NCBI GenBank assembly: GCA_035500455.1
Contig: DATJXG010000349.1
Span: forward strand, 1-13,523
Direction of reading: 5' to 3'
DNA from: DATJXG01 sp035500455
Lineage (GTDB): Bacteria; Acidobacteriota; Terriglobia; Terriglobales; Acidobacteriaceae
Length of the DNA: 13,523 bases
Shown: positions 5,235 to 11,689 of the stretch, piece by piece
Layout: each line of letters starts with the position of its first letter
Position numbering within the stretch: the first letter of the stretch is position 1
Made by a program: the position numbers and the translations under genes
The notes under the pieces: generated by a model
Seen by the model: the letters and a program-made list of their open reading frames with translations, nothing else
Database searches by the model: none
What the model was told of the DNA's origin: nothing

Positions 5235-7091
5235 GTGAGACGGTTCTGGGCACAAATCCTCGTTTCCAGCGGAGTTCTTGTCTTCATGGGATTCATTTCC
5301 GGATGCAGCAGTGTGAGCTTCGCGCCGAACATAACCATTACCCCCGGCGCGGCGCTTTTGCTGCCGGGGCAGTCAATTCAATTCAGCGCCACGGTGAACG
5401 GGCATCCTCTAACGAACCCAATCTGGACGGTCAACAAAGTCACGGGCGGTGCGGCTGCCAGTGGAACCATTACTTCTTCGGGTTTATATACGGCGCCGAC
5501 TGGAACGCCCTCATCGGAAATCCAGGTGAACGTGACCGACTCAGACCACAACATAGGTGCAACACCAGCTTCGATCTCAATATTTCAGCGTAACCAATTC
5601 TCGCCGGGAGCGGTTACAGCTTCCAATAACCCGTTGGTGGCGCTCTACGCGTTCTCGGTTCCGGAGGGTGGCACGGTGCAAGTTCAATTCGGCACCACCA
5701 CCAGCTACGGCCTTACCACCTGGAGCCAGCCGGCCCCGGATGGGGGAGGAGAGGTGGACATAGAGGTAGCGGGAATGCGGGCCAGCACGACCTATCACAT
5801 GCAAGCCGTGGCTCACCTCGCCGACGGGAGCACCCTGTTCGACAACGATCAGAGTTTCACCACCGGGGACCTGCCCGCCGATCTCCTACCCAACTTAACC
5901 ATCCAGCAAACTCCCGGGCTGAATCCAGCGCCCGGGGTGGAATTGCTCTGCCTGTTTGAAGGCGGCCAGACTCTACTGACCGCGGTGGTGACCGATCTGG
6001 CGGGGAATGTGATCTGGTATTACCCCATGCAGCCGCTTTCGCCATTTCCCATGAAGCTTCTTCCCAACGGCCACATGCTGATCCTGGAAAGCGGCGTAAA
6101 TATCGTCCAGGAGATCGACCTGGCGGGCAACGTCATTTCGCAGGTTTCGCTGTCCGATATTCAACAAGGGCTTACAGCCGCGGGAATTTCCTTCCCCCAA
6201 CTGACCGGGATGGACCACGACCTGGTGAAGCTGCCCAACGGACACCTGGTCATTGTCGTAAGCACCACAGAGACCGTCAGCGGTCCCTCCGGAGACATGA
6301 CTGTGGGCGGGAGCGGGCTCATCGACTGGGATCCTCAGCAAGGGGCGGTGTGGACCTGGTCGGCATTCGACCATATTCCCCTGACTCACGCGCCCTTCGG
6401 CACCCAGGACTGGACGCATGCCAATGCCGTCATTTATTCGCCTGACGACGGAGACCTGATTTTTTCCATGCGAAATCAGGATTGGATCGTCAAGATCAAT
6501 TATCAGAATGGGGCGGGCGACGGGAGTATTTTGTGGCGTCTTGGCCCGGAAGGCGACTTTACCCTTCCCGCCGGACAAGCCCCCCTTGAGTGGAACTACG
6601 GACAGCACTACCCGGTGCTGGTGGGCTCGAACTCCTCCGGCATCTTTCCGCTGATGTTCTTCAACAACGGCAATAACCGCCTGGTGGACAGCGCGAATGA
6701 CGTTTGCGGCACCATGGGACTTACACCCTGCTACAGCAGCGTCCCGATTTTTGAATTGAATGAATACACAAAAACCGCGCAAGTGCTGAAGGAAATCAAC
6801 CTGTCGCCCGCTTACTCCACCTGCTGCGGGAGCACGAACATACTCTCGAATCAAGACCTGGAATACGACATTGCGTTTGACGTAAACAAGCCGAACCTCT
6901 CGTACATAGAGGAGGTCACGCCGGATGCGCAGCCGCAACTGGTGTGGCAAATGAACATCGCCGGGCAGTTGGCCTATCGCGGATTTCGCATACCCAGCCT
7001 CTATCCCGGGGTGGAGTGGACGCAATCGGAACTCGCGACTGCGAATTCCGCCGCCAAGCCGCACCGGACGCGCAGGCTGGTGAAGCGATGA
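5235..7091 (+). CDS. Arylsulfotransferase (ASST)-family lipoprotein with N-terminal Ig-like domains
   Basis: The product has 618 residues from GTG 5235, which has GGAGG (5226-5230) four bases upstream; the ATG at 5211 lacks a ribosome site. The N-terminus MRRFWAQILVSSGVLVFMGF leads to a lipobox ISGC with Cys24, so a membrane-anchored lipoprotein is predicted. Residues about 30-117 resemble a bacterial Ig-like domain (ITITPGAALLLPGQSIQFSA, SGTITSSGLYTAP). About 120-210 look fibronectin-III-like, ending DNDQSFTTGD. The rest is the ASST propeller: LPNGHMLI, GMDHDLVKLPNGH, DWTHANAVIYSPDDGDLIFS, MRNQDWIVKI, WNYGQHYPVL. By analogy with E. coli AssT (H252, H356, R374, H436), candidate residues are H328, H395, R413 and H458. 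AssT moves sulfate between phenols. Acidobacterial members are untested and may do something else. Its downstream neighbour is convergent, so it is probably transcribed alone. Confidence 0.8.
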   Translation: MRRFWAQILVSSGVLVFMGFISGCSSVSFAPNITITPGAALLLPGQSIQFSATVNGHPLTNPIWTVNKVTGGAAASGTITSSGLYTAPTGTPSSEIQVNVTDSDHNIGATPASISIFQRNQFSPGAVTASNNPLVALYAFSVPEGGTVQVQFGTTTSYGLTTWSQPAPDGGGEVDIEVAGMRASTTYHMQAVAHLADGSTLFDNDQSFTTGDLPADLLPNLTIQQTPGLNPAPGVELLCLFEGGQTLLTAVVTDLAGNVIWYYPMQPLSPFPMKLLPNGHMLILESGVNIVQEIDLAGNVISQVSLSDIQQGLTAAGISFPQLTGMDHDLVKLPNGHLVIVVSTTETVSGPSGDMTVGGSGLIDWDPQQGAVWTWSAFDHIPLTHAPFGTQDWTHANAVIYSPDDGDLIFSMRNQDWIVKINYQNGAGDGSILWRLGPEGDFTLPAGQAPLEWNYGQHYPVLVGSNSSGIFPLMFFNNGNNRLVDSANDVCGTMGLTPCYSSVPIFELNEYTKTAQVLKEINLSPAYSTCCGSTNILSNQDLEYDIAFDVNKPNLSYIEEVTPDAQPQLVWQMNIAGQLAYRGFRIPSLYPGVEWTQSELATANSAAKPHRTRRLVKR

Positions 7092-7208
7092 GGCCTTAGC
7101 AACTCAGCGCCGAAGGAGAAATGGAAATAACTCCGCGGATGATCCTCTCGTAAGGTAGAGCTTCTAGAGCACGCATGTCTGTGGCGCAGGCTGGGGGAGG
7201 GCCGGCGG

Positions 7209-8234
7209 TTAGTTGCAACTCTGGACCGGGTTCGCGATGAAGGCATGAGTTTCTCCGTTAACCATGCCGTAACCGGCGATCTGGCCTGAGTCGTTGATGG
7301 CGCGAGCGGAGAGCAGGATCAAGTCTGTGGCGCCACAGACCAGATTGTTCAGGTCGCGCAGGTTGCCGTTCTTGTTCCAGATTACGGCGTGGGAAACGTC
7401 TTTGCTCTTGGGGCCAGACTCTCCGACAACCACGCCGGCGTTGTTGACGGAGTTGGCGAAGCTGTAGGTGGAACCGTTGAGCAGGCCAAGATTGTGAATT
7501 TTGCCGTTCTTCCACATGACGGCCCGCAGATTGCCTTTTCCATTGTCCGCATTCCCGACGATCATCCCCACGTCGTTGATGGCGGAGGCGTCGCTGTTGG
7601 TTCCGCTGGACAACGTGCCGAGGTCCATCATGCCGCTGGCTGCGGTCCAGATGAAGGCGTGAGAGTTGGTAGTGGTATCGAAGCTGGAGTAGCCGACCAC
7701 CTGGGTGGAGTTGTTGATGGCGTTGGCGAGGCTGAACTCGCCGCCCAGGGTGCCCAGGTCGATCATGCCGCCGGCCTTGGTCCAATAGAACGCGTGCAGA
7801 TCGTTGGGTGACGGCCCGTAGTTGGACGTGCCGACGACCTGGTTGAAGTTGTTTATGCCGTTGGCGCCGCTGAAGGTGCCGTCAGGAAGCGTGCCCAGAC
7901 TCTGGAAGCCGCCGCTTTTGGTCCAAAGGAAGGCAATCGTGGTATCGCCGGTGGGGCCGCAAAAGCCGACGATCCGATTCTTGTCATTTACCGCGCCGGC
8001 AAAGCTCTGGCCGACGCAGCCGAGGTCCTGCATTCCTGCATTTTGTGTCCAGTAGATGGCGTGCGGGCCGGAGTCGCCCACCACCCATCCCGTTGAGTTG
8101 ATGGCCCAGCCTCTGCTGGAGGTGCCTCCGGGCAAAGTTCCGAGGTCGGTGACGGTGTACTGTTGCGCGTGAACGTGGGGGAGAATGGTGAGCAGAACGA
8201 GGGAGAAGGTCAAACTGCGGAGAGTAGCGCACAT
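7209..8234 (-). CDS. Secreted seven-repeat HAF-family protein (predicted beta-propeller)
   Basis: The 341-residue product starts at ATG 8234 behind a strong AAAGGAGG (8243-8250) with 8-bp spacing. Residues 1-23 are a Sec signal peptide (SLTFSLVLLTILPHVHAQ). The mature part is built of repeats of about 40-47 residues with the pattern DLGTL-x-G-x-x-S-x-A-x-x-INN-x-x-QVVG...HAFxWT, the HAF repeat. I count seven: they open at TDLGTLPGG, DLGCVGQS, SLGTLPDG, DLGTLGGE, DLGTLSSG, NLGLLNGS and DLNNLVCG. Seven such units would suit a closed seven-bladed propeller. The function of HAF proteins is not established; a secreted or surface role is inferred from the signal. The repeats have diverged in DNA. 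The gene is convergent with the arylsulfotransferase-family gene, and the 117-bp space (7092-7208) shows no clear terminator. Confidence 0.82.
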   Translation of the reverse strand: MCATLRSLTFSLVLLTILPHVHAQQYTVTDLGTLPGGTSSRGWAINSTGWVVGDSGPHAIYWTQNAGMQDLGCVGQSFAGAVNDKNRIVGFCGPTGDTTIAFLWTKSGGFQSLGTLPDGTFSGANGINNFNQVVGTSNYGPSPNDLHAFYWTKAGGMIDLGTLGGEFSLANAINNSTQVVGYSSFDTTTNSHAFIWTAASGMMDLGTLSSGTNSDASAINDVGMIVGNADNGKGNLRAVMWKNGKIHNLGLLNGSTYSFANSVNNAGVVVGESGPKSKDVSHAVIWNKNGNLRDLNNLVCGATDLILLSARAINDSGQIAGYGMVNGETHAFIANPVQSCN

Positions 8235-8371
8235 TGCGGAAGCCTCCTTTCTTGCTTGCGAATTACGGCGATCATATACGCTTCGACTCCGCGGAAATAG
8301 AGTGAAAGAATTTTCAGCAGAACTGCAATAAAGTGGTGTGTGGGCGGGTCGGTTGTCCGCTTCAGAGGCGC

Positions 8372-8509
8372 TTGAACGGCCAGACGAAACTCACCTTCAT
8401 TGGAAATGAACCCATGGAGAGCGCGAAAAATAGCGGTCAATTAGAGGGCTGGAACCAGATACTCGAGAAACTTGCTGCAGTTGTTGCGGGGATGACACAG
8501 GCGAAATAA
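8372..8509 (+). pseudogene. Probable C-terminal remnant of an SRPBCC/AHSA1-type gene
   Basis: This frame, closed by TAA at 8507, reads LNGQTKLTFIGNEP, then MESAKNSGQLEGWNQILEKL, then AAVVAGMTQAK. A beta strand followed by an acidic linker and a final helix with G-W-x-x-x-L-x-x-L is the usual end of SRPBCC/AHSA1 (Hsp90-activator-like) proteins. The frame has no good start: the only ATG (8414) has no ribosome site and would give 31 residues. Upstream codons soon lose any family character before a TGA at 8303. A neighbouring frame reads GGSVVRFRGA before a stop (around 8346-8374), which could be the preceding strand after a frameshift. The 5' part of the gene appears lost near the HAF gene promoter side. 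The rest of the 8235-8597 gap shows only a TATGAT (8271-8276, minus) that might serve the HAF gene. Family assignment from so short a piece is tentative. Confidence 0.4.
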
Positions 8510-8597
8510 CAAGCTGAAGAGTTGACGATCGTCATGCGCGAGCTACTGAACCTGACCTAATAGGCAGGCGCAAGACATGCAGAACCGGGAGAAGACT

Positions 8598-9467
8598 ATG
8601 CGAAATAACATTCTGACACTCATGACTGTGCTCTTGAGTCTCGCTGGCGCTGAAGTCAGCGCGTCAGAAGTTCCCAGGAACGCAGAAAGCAAAACTGGAT
8701 ATGCACCGATTCATGGCATGCAGATCTACTACGAGATTCATGGCCAAGGTAAGCCGATGGTTCTGCTCCACGGCGGAATCACCGCTTTCGAAGGCTTTGG
8801 CACGAATATCGATGCGCTGGCGAAGTCCCGTCAGGTGATTGCGGTGCATTTGCAAGGACATGGAAACACCGCCGACATCGATCGTCCTTACCGCTTTGAA
8901 GCACTGGCCGATGATGTAGCCGCGCTGGTCGGGTACCTGAAGCTGGGGAAAATTGACCTGGCCGGCTATTCATTCGGTGGAGGTGTCGCATTGCAAACTG
9001 CTATACGACATCCCGAAGTCGTCGATCGCCTGGTGGTGATTTCCTCTGCCATGGCCCAAACCGGTTTCTATCCGGAAGGGCTTGCCGCGTTCGCACAGAT
9101 GAGCAAGAACGCACCGATGCTTGCAGAGAGCGTCAAAAAGTCAGCACTGGCGACGATGTACCCGAAGACGAACTGGGAAGCGTCGTTCAGAAAGATGGGC
9201 GAACTGGCCAGCACGCCATATGACTGGTCCGAGCAGGTCAAGGCTCTCAAGGAACCGACACTTTTGGTCTTTGCCGATGCAGATGCCATTCGCGCCGAGC
9301 ATATCGTTGAATTCTACAAGGCTCTCGGCGGCGCACAACGGGACGCCGGACTCGACGGATCGATGAGGTCGACGGCACAGTTGGCCATTCTTCCCGGCAC
9401 CACTCACTACAACATCATTGCTACCCCGTCGTTGGCGGTCGTAATCGATGAGTTCCTGAGGCCATAG
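8598..9467 (+). CDS. Exported alpha/beta-fold hydrolase
   Basis: The product has 289 residues from ATG 8598, with GGGAG (8587-8591) six bases upstream. An in-frame ATG at 8577 would add seven charged residues before the signal and is less likely. Residues 1-22 (MRNNILTLMTVLLSLAGAEVSA) are a Sec signal peptide. The fold is clear: MVLLHGG with the oxyanion HGG (58-60), HLQGHGNT, the nucleophile elbow GYSFGGG with Ser125, the acid in VFADADAIR (probably Asp229) and the catalytic His270 in LPGTTHYNI. Substrate is not predictable; esterase or lactonase activity is possible. The block GLDGSMRSTAQLAILPGTTHY resembles a group of soil-bacterial hydrolases of unknown substrate. The likely SRPBCC remnant lies just upstream on the same strand, so the two genes may once have been neighbours in one unit. 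The next gene is convergent, 59 bp away. Confidence 0.85.
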   Translation: MRNNILTLMTVLLSLAGAEVSASEVPRNAESKTGYAPIHGMQIYYEIHGQGKPMVLLHGGITAFEGFGTNIDALAKSRQVIAVHLQGHGNTADIDRPYRFEALADDVAALVGYLKLGKIDLAGYSFGGGVALQTAIRHPEVVDRLVVISSAMAQTGFYPEGLAAFAQMSKNAPMLAESVKKSALATMYPKTNWEASFRKMGELASTPYDWSEQVKALKEPTLLVFADADAIRAEHIVEFYKALGGAQRDAGLDGSMRSTAQLAILPGTTHYNIIATPSLAVVIDEFLRP

Positions 9468-9526
9468 CCCGATTCGGCGCCCGGGCAACGCCGCGCACTG
9501 GATTACGAGCTAGGCCATACCATGGT

Positions 9527-10879
9527 TCACGCCAGCTTCATCGCGTCCGCGTCCCAGTGCACTACCGTGCCGCGCTCCATGCTTAGATTGCTGAGCAGGG
9601 CGGCGCCGGCGGCTCGGTAGCCGAAGACGCCGTCTTCCACCACCGGCTGGCGGCTGCGCACGGCGGCAAAGAAATTCCGGAAGTGGTCGTAGCTGTCGTT
9701 GTATCCCTCGGGGGCGACATATTTTTCGAAGGCTGAGAACGGCCGTTCGTCGATGTGCGTTTTGGGATACTTCTTATCGTAGTCGGCACGAATCTGCTTC
9801 TGCATCGCCTCGGGAAAGCTGTTCATCATCAGGCCCGGATCTTTCTCGCGCGGCACGCGGCTCACGCTCACGGTTTGCCCGGCGATGTCCATGGTGCCTT
9901 CCGAGCCGGTGAAGATCAGGCCTTCGCTTTCTTCTCCGCCGTCCACGAAATTGACGTGCAGGCTCAGGTTGAAGCCTTCGCGGTAGTCGAAGAGTCCGAG
10001 CACTACGTCGTCGGCGTCGCGGCCGTCTTTCCAAAAGCGCAGCCCGCCGGTGGCCATGGCGCGGGTGGGGCCGTGAGCGCCGGTGATGAAGTGAGTTCCG
10101 CTGAAAAGATGGACGAACAGATCGCCGGCCACGCCGCTTCCGTAGGCTTTCCATTTGCGCCACTGGAAGAAGTGCTCGGCGTTGAAGGGGATTTTTGGAG
10201 CGGTGCCGAGAAAGCGCGGCCAGTCGCAGGTTTGGGGCGAGGCGTCGGGAGGCACGGTGTAATTCCACGCGCCCACCGACGAATTGCGATCCCAGCGGGC
10301 GGTCACCAGGTTGAGTTCGCCGATGGCGCCTGCGGCCATGAGTTCCTTCGCCTTGGCGTAGATGATCGAACTCACGCGTTGGCTGCCGATCTGGAGAATG
10401 CGCTTATTGGCGCGCGCCGCCTCGATCATCTCCGGCCCATCGGAATAAAGATGGATCATGGGCTTTTCGCAATAGACATCCTTGCCCGCCTTCAGCGCGT
10501 CCACCGAGGCCTGCTTGTGCCAATGGTCGGGAGTGCCGATGATGACTGCGTCGATATCTTTGCGCGCCAGAATCTCGTTGTAGTCGCGGGTGGTAAAGAC
10601 GTCCTGCCCCCAGAGTTCTTTGCAGCGCTCGAGGCGGCCGTCGTAGCAATCGGCGGCGGCGACCAGCTTCACGCCGGGAACCTGCACCGCGCTGCGCGTG
10701 TCCCACTGCCCCTGGCCGCCGGCGCCGATCAGCGCGATCTGGATGTGGTCGTTCGCCGCGACCGGTTTGGCAGGCTCTTCCTGCGCCCAGGCCAGGGCGT
10801 ACACATTTTTCGTAAGTAAGGTTCCCGCCGTTGCTCCCCCGGCAAGTTGGAGAAAACTTCTACGATTCCAGTCGCGCAC
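9527..10879 (-). CDS. Tat-exported Gfo/Idh/MocA-family oxidoreductase
   Basis: The product has 450 residues from GTG 10879, with AGGGGA (10886-10891) six bases upstream. The ORF is open further, to an ATG at 10954, but the extension (LCLVHGGGVSCLRKQ...) pushes the Tat motif inward. The N-terminus MRDWNRRSFLQLAGGATAGT carries a twin-arginine signal (RR at 6-7), with likely cleavage after AWA near residue 32. A Rossmann domain follows: IALIGAGGQGQ (about 47-57), GTPDHWH (115-121) and CEKPM (EKP at 138-140), the hallmark of the family. The alpha/beta domain includes GDLFVHLFSGTHFITG, where D253, H257 and H263 are the candidate active-site residues. Such enzymes use NAD(P) to oxidise sugars or derivatives. 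Tat export fits folding around the cofactor in the cytoplasm first. Substrate unknown. Exported members are numerous in Acidobacteriota and Planctomycetota. Confidence 0.88.
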   Translation of the reverse strand: MRDWNRRSFLQLAGGATAGTLLTKNVYALAWAQEEPAKPVAANDHIQIALIGAGGQGQWDTRSAVQVPGVKLVAAADCYDGRLERCKELWGQDVFTTRDYNEILARKDIDAVIIGTPDHWHKQASVDALKAGKDVYCEKPMIHLYSDGPEMIEAARANKRILQIGSQRVSSIIYAKAKELMAAGAIGELNLVTARWDRNSSVGAWNYTVPPDASPQTCDWPRFLGTAPKIPFNAEHFFQWRKWKAYGSGVAGDLFVHLFSGTHFITGAHGPTRAMATGGLRFWKDGRDADDVVLGLFDYREGFNLSLHVNFVDGGEESEGLIFTGSEGTMDIAGQTVSVSRVPREKDPGLMMNSFPEAMQKQIRADYDKKYPKTHIDERPFSAFEKYVAPEGYNDSYDHFRNFFAAVRSRQPVVEDGVFGYRAAGAALLSNLSMERGTVVHWDADAMKLA

Positions 10880-10989
10880 AGTTGGTCCCCTCAGTTGGAG
10901 TTGTTTGCGTAAACACGATACCCCTCCGCCATGGACAAGGCAAAGCGGTAACATTTCCGGAAACCTGGTTAACGCTGGGCGCGCTCATT

Positions 10990-11020
10990 CCCAGGTCTCG
11001 CAAAGGCGGCGAGACCTGGG
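10990..11020. repeat. Perfect 11-bp stem-loop between the VOC and Gfo/Idh/MocA genes
   Basis: CCCAGGTCTCG (10990-11000) and CGAGACCTGGG (11010-11020) pair perfectly around a nine-base loop (CAAAGGCGG). On the right a short direct repeat follows (GGCACCCGGCACCCGG, about 11020-11035). Both flanking genes run on the minus strand, so the hairpin lies between them. No T-tract follows it on either strand, so a standard terminator is unlikely. It may be an mRNA-processing or stabilising hairpin, or one copy of a dispersed palindrome. The rest of the 10880-11089 gap shows nothing else clear. Confidence 0.6.
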
Positions 11021-11089
11021 GCACCCGGCACCCGGTATCTGAGGCATCGGCCCACGAGAGTTGGCGAGGAGTTTGATCCGGCCGGTTTT

Positions 11090-11458
11090 TTACTTCTTGG
11101 CCAGCTCCCAGAGGCCGCAGAGATTTCCCTGGGGATCAATAATGGCTGCTACGAAGCCCATTTGGCCAACTGGCATCTTGGGGAGCGCGACCTGCGCACC
11201 CAGGCGGGTGGCAGCGGCCAGAGAATCGTCAACGCTGGCCACGTCCACGTAGTTCATCCAGGGCTGGCCGGCATTCTGGCGCTGCATGATCGCGCCGTTG
11301 ATCCCTGGCCCTTCGCTGCCGGTGTTGCACAGCCAGTATTCCGGGCCGGGGGCGTCGAACTTCTGGAAGGTCCAGCCGAACATCTTGCCGTAGAACTCGG
11401 TAAGGGCCTGGGGGTGGTTGGCGGGAATTTCAAAGTGGACGATTCGATTGTTTGCCAT
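11090..11458 (-). CDS. VOC (glyoxalase/bleomycin-resistance-like) family protein
   Basis: The product has 122 residues from ATG 11458, with AGGAG (11464-11468) five bases upstream. The frame stays open to 11644, but the extra 62 residues (WNETCAPRRTSRPERSE...) look non-coding. The sequence IVHFEIPANHPQALTEFYGKMFGW is the classic opening of a vicinal-oxygen-chelate domain, and it ends GFVAAIIDPQGNLCGLWE. Candidate metal ligands are His8 or Glu10 at one end and Glu118 at the other. One domain this size is half of a usual glyoxalase active site, so dimerisation is expected. Substrate is unknown; glyoxalase I, dioxygenase and antibiotic-binding functions occur in the superfamily. It is cytosolic (no signal). 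It is divergent from the ABC-F gene, and its transcript could read on toward the oxidoreductase, though the 210-bp gap and the hairpin argue against a tight operon. Confidence 0.85.
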   Translation of the reverse strand: MANNRIVHFEIPANHPQALTEFYGKMFGWTFQKFDAPGPEYWLCNTGSEGPGINGAIMQRQNAGQPWMNYVDVASVDDSLAAATRLGAQVALPKMPVGQMGFVAAIIDPQGNLCGLWELAKK

Positions 11459-11598
11459 GCTGGCTCCTGACGGAAAGTAGGCGGGGCCTGTGCCCGGCGC
11501 GCGGAAAGTATACAGCCAGGGCGTGTGCAAAAACGCGGCGAAGGGATCGGCAGGAATGGTCTCACTGCGCTCGGGCCGGGAGGTGCGGCGAGGAGCAC

Positions 11599-11652
11599 AT
11601 GTCTCGTTCCATATCGCCCTCCCGCACACGAATCCCATCTTCATTTTCCTGA
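11599..11652 (+). CDS. Possible 17-residue leader ORF upstream of the ABC-F gene
   Basis: ATG 11599 preceded by GAGGAG (11590-11595) opens a short frame reading MSRSISPSRTRIPSSFS and ending TGA at 11650-11652, 37 bp before the TTG start of the ABC-F gene. Seven of 17 residues are serine and three are arginine. Leader peptides control some ABC-F genes (known for antibiotic-resistance members). This one could instead be a chance ORF; the transcript start is not known. Confidence 0.2.
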   Translation: MSRSISPSRTRIPSSFS

Positions 11653-11689
11653 TACTCTCAAATCATCCTGCTTAGGAGCTGCCTGCTCA

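Noticed and set aside
7092..7208. Shared terminator between the convergent arylsulfotransferase-family and HAF genes
   Set aside because: I found no stem with a T-tract; the AGAGCTTCTAGAGC stretch does not form a good hairpin.
9755..10819. A 354-codon plus-strand frame opposite the oxidoreductase gene
   Set aside because: It is an antisense shadow of a gene with clear Tat and Rossmann motifs, caused by high GC at third positions.
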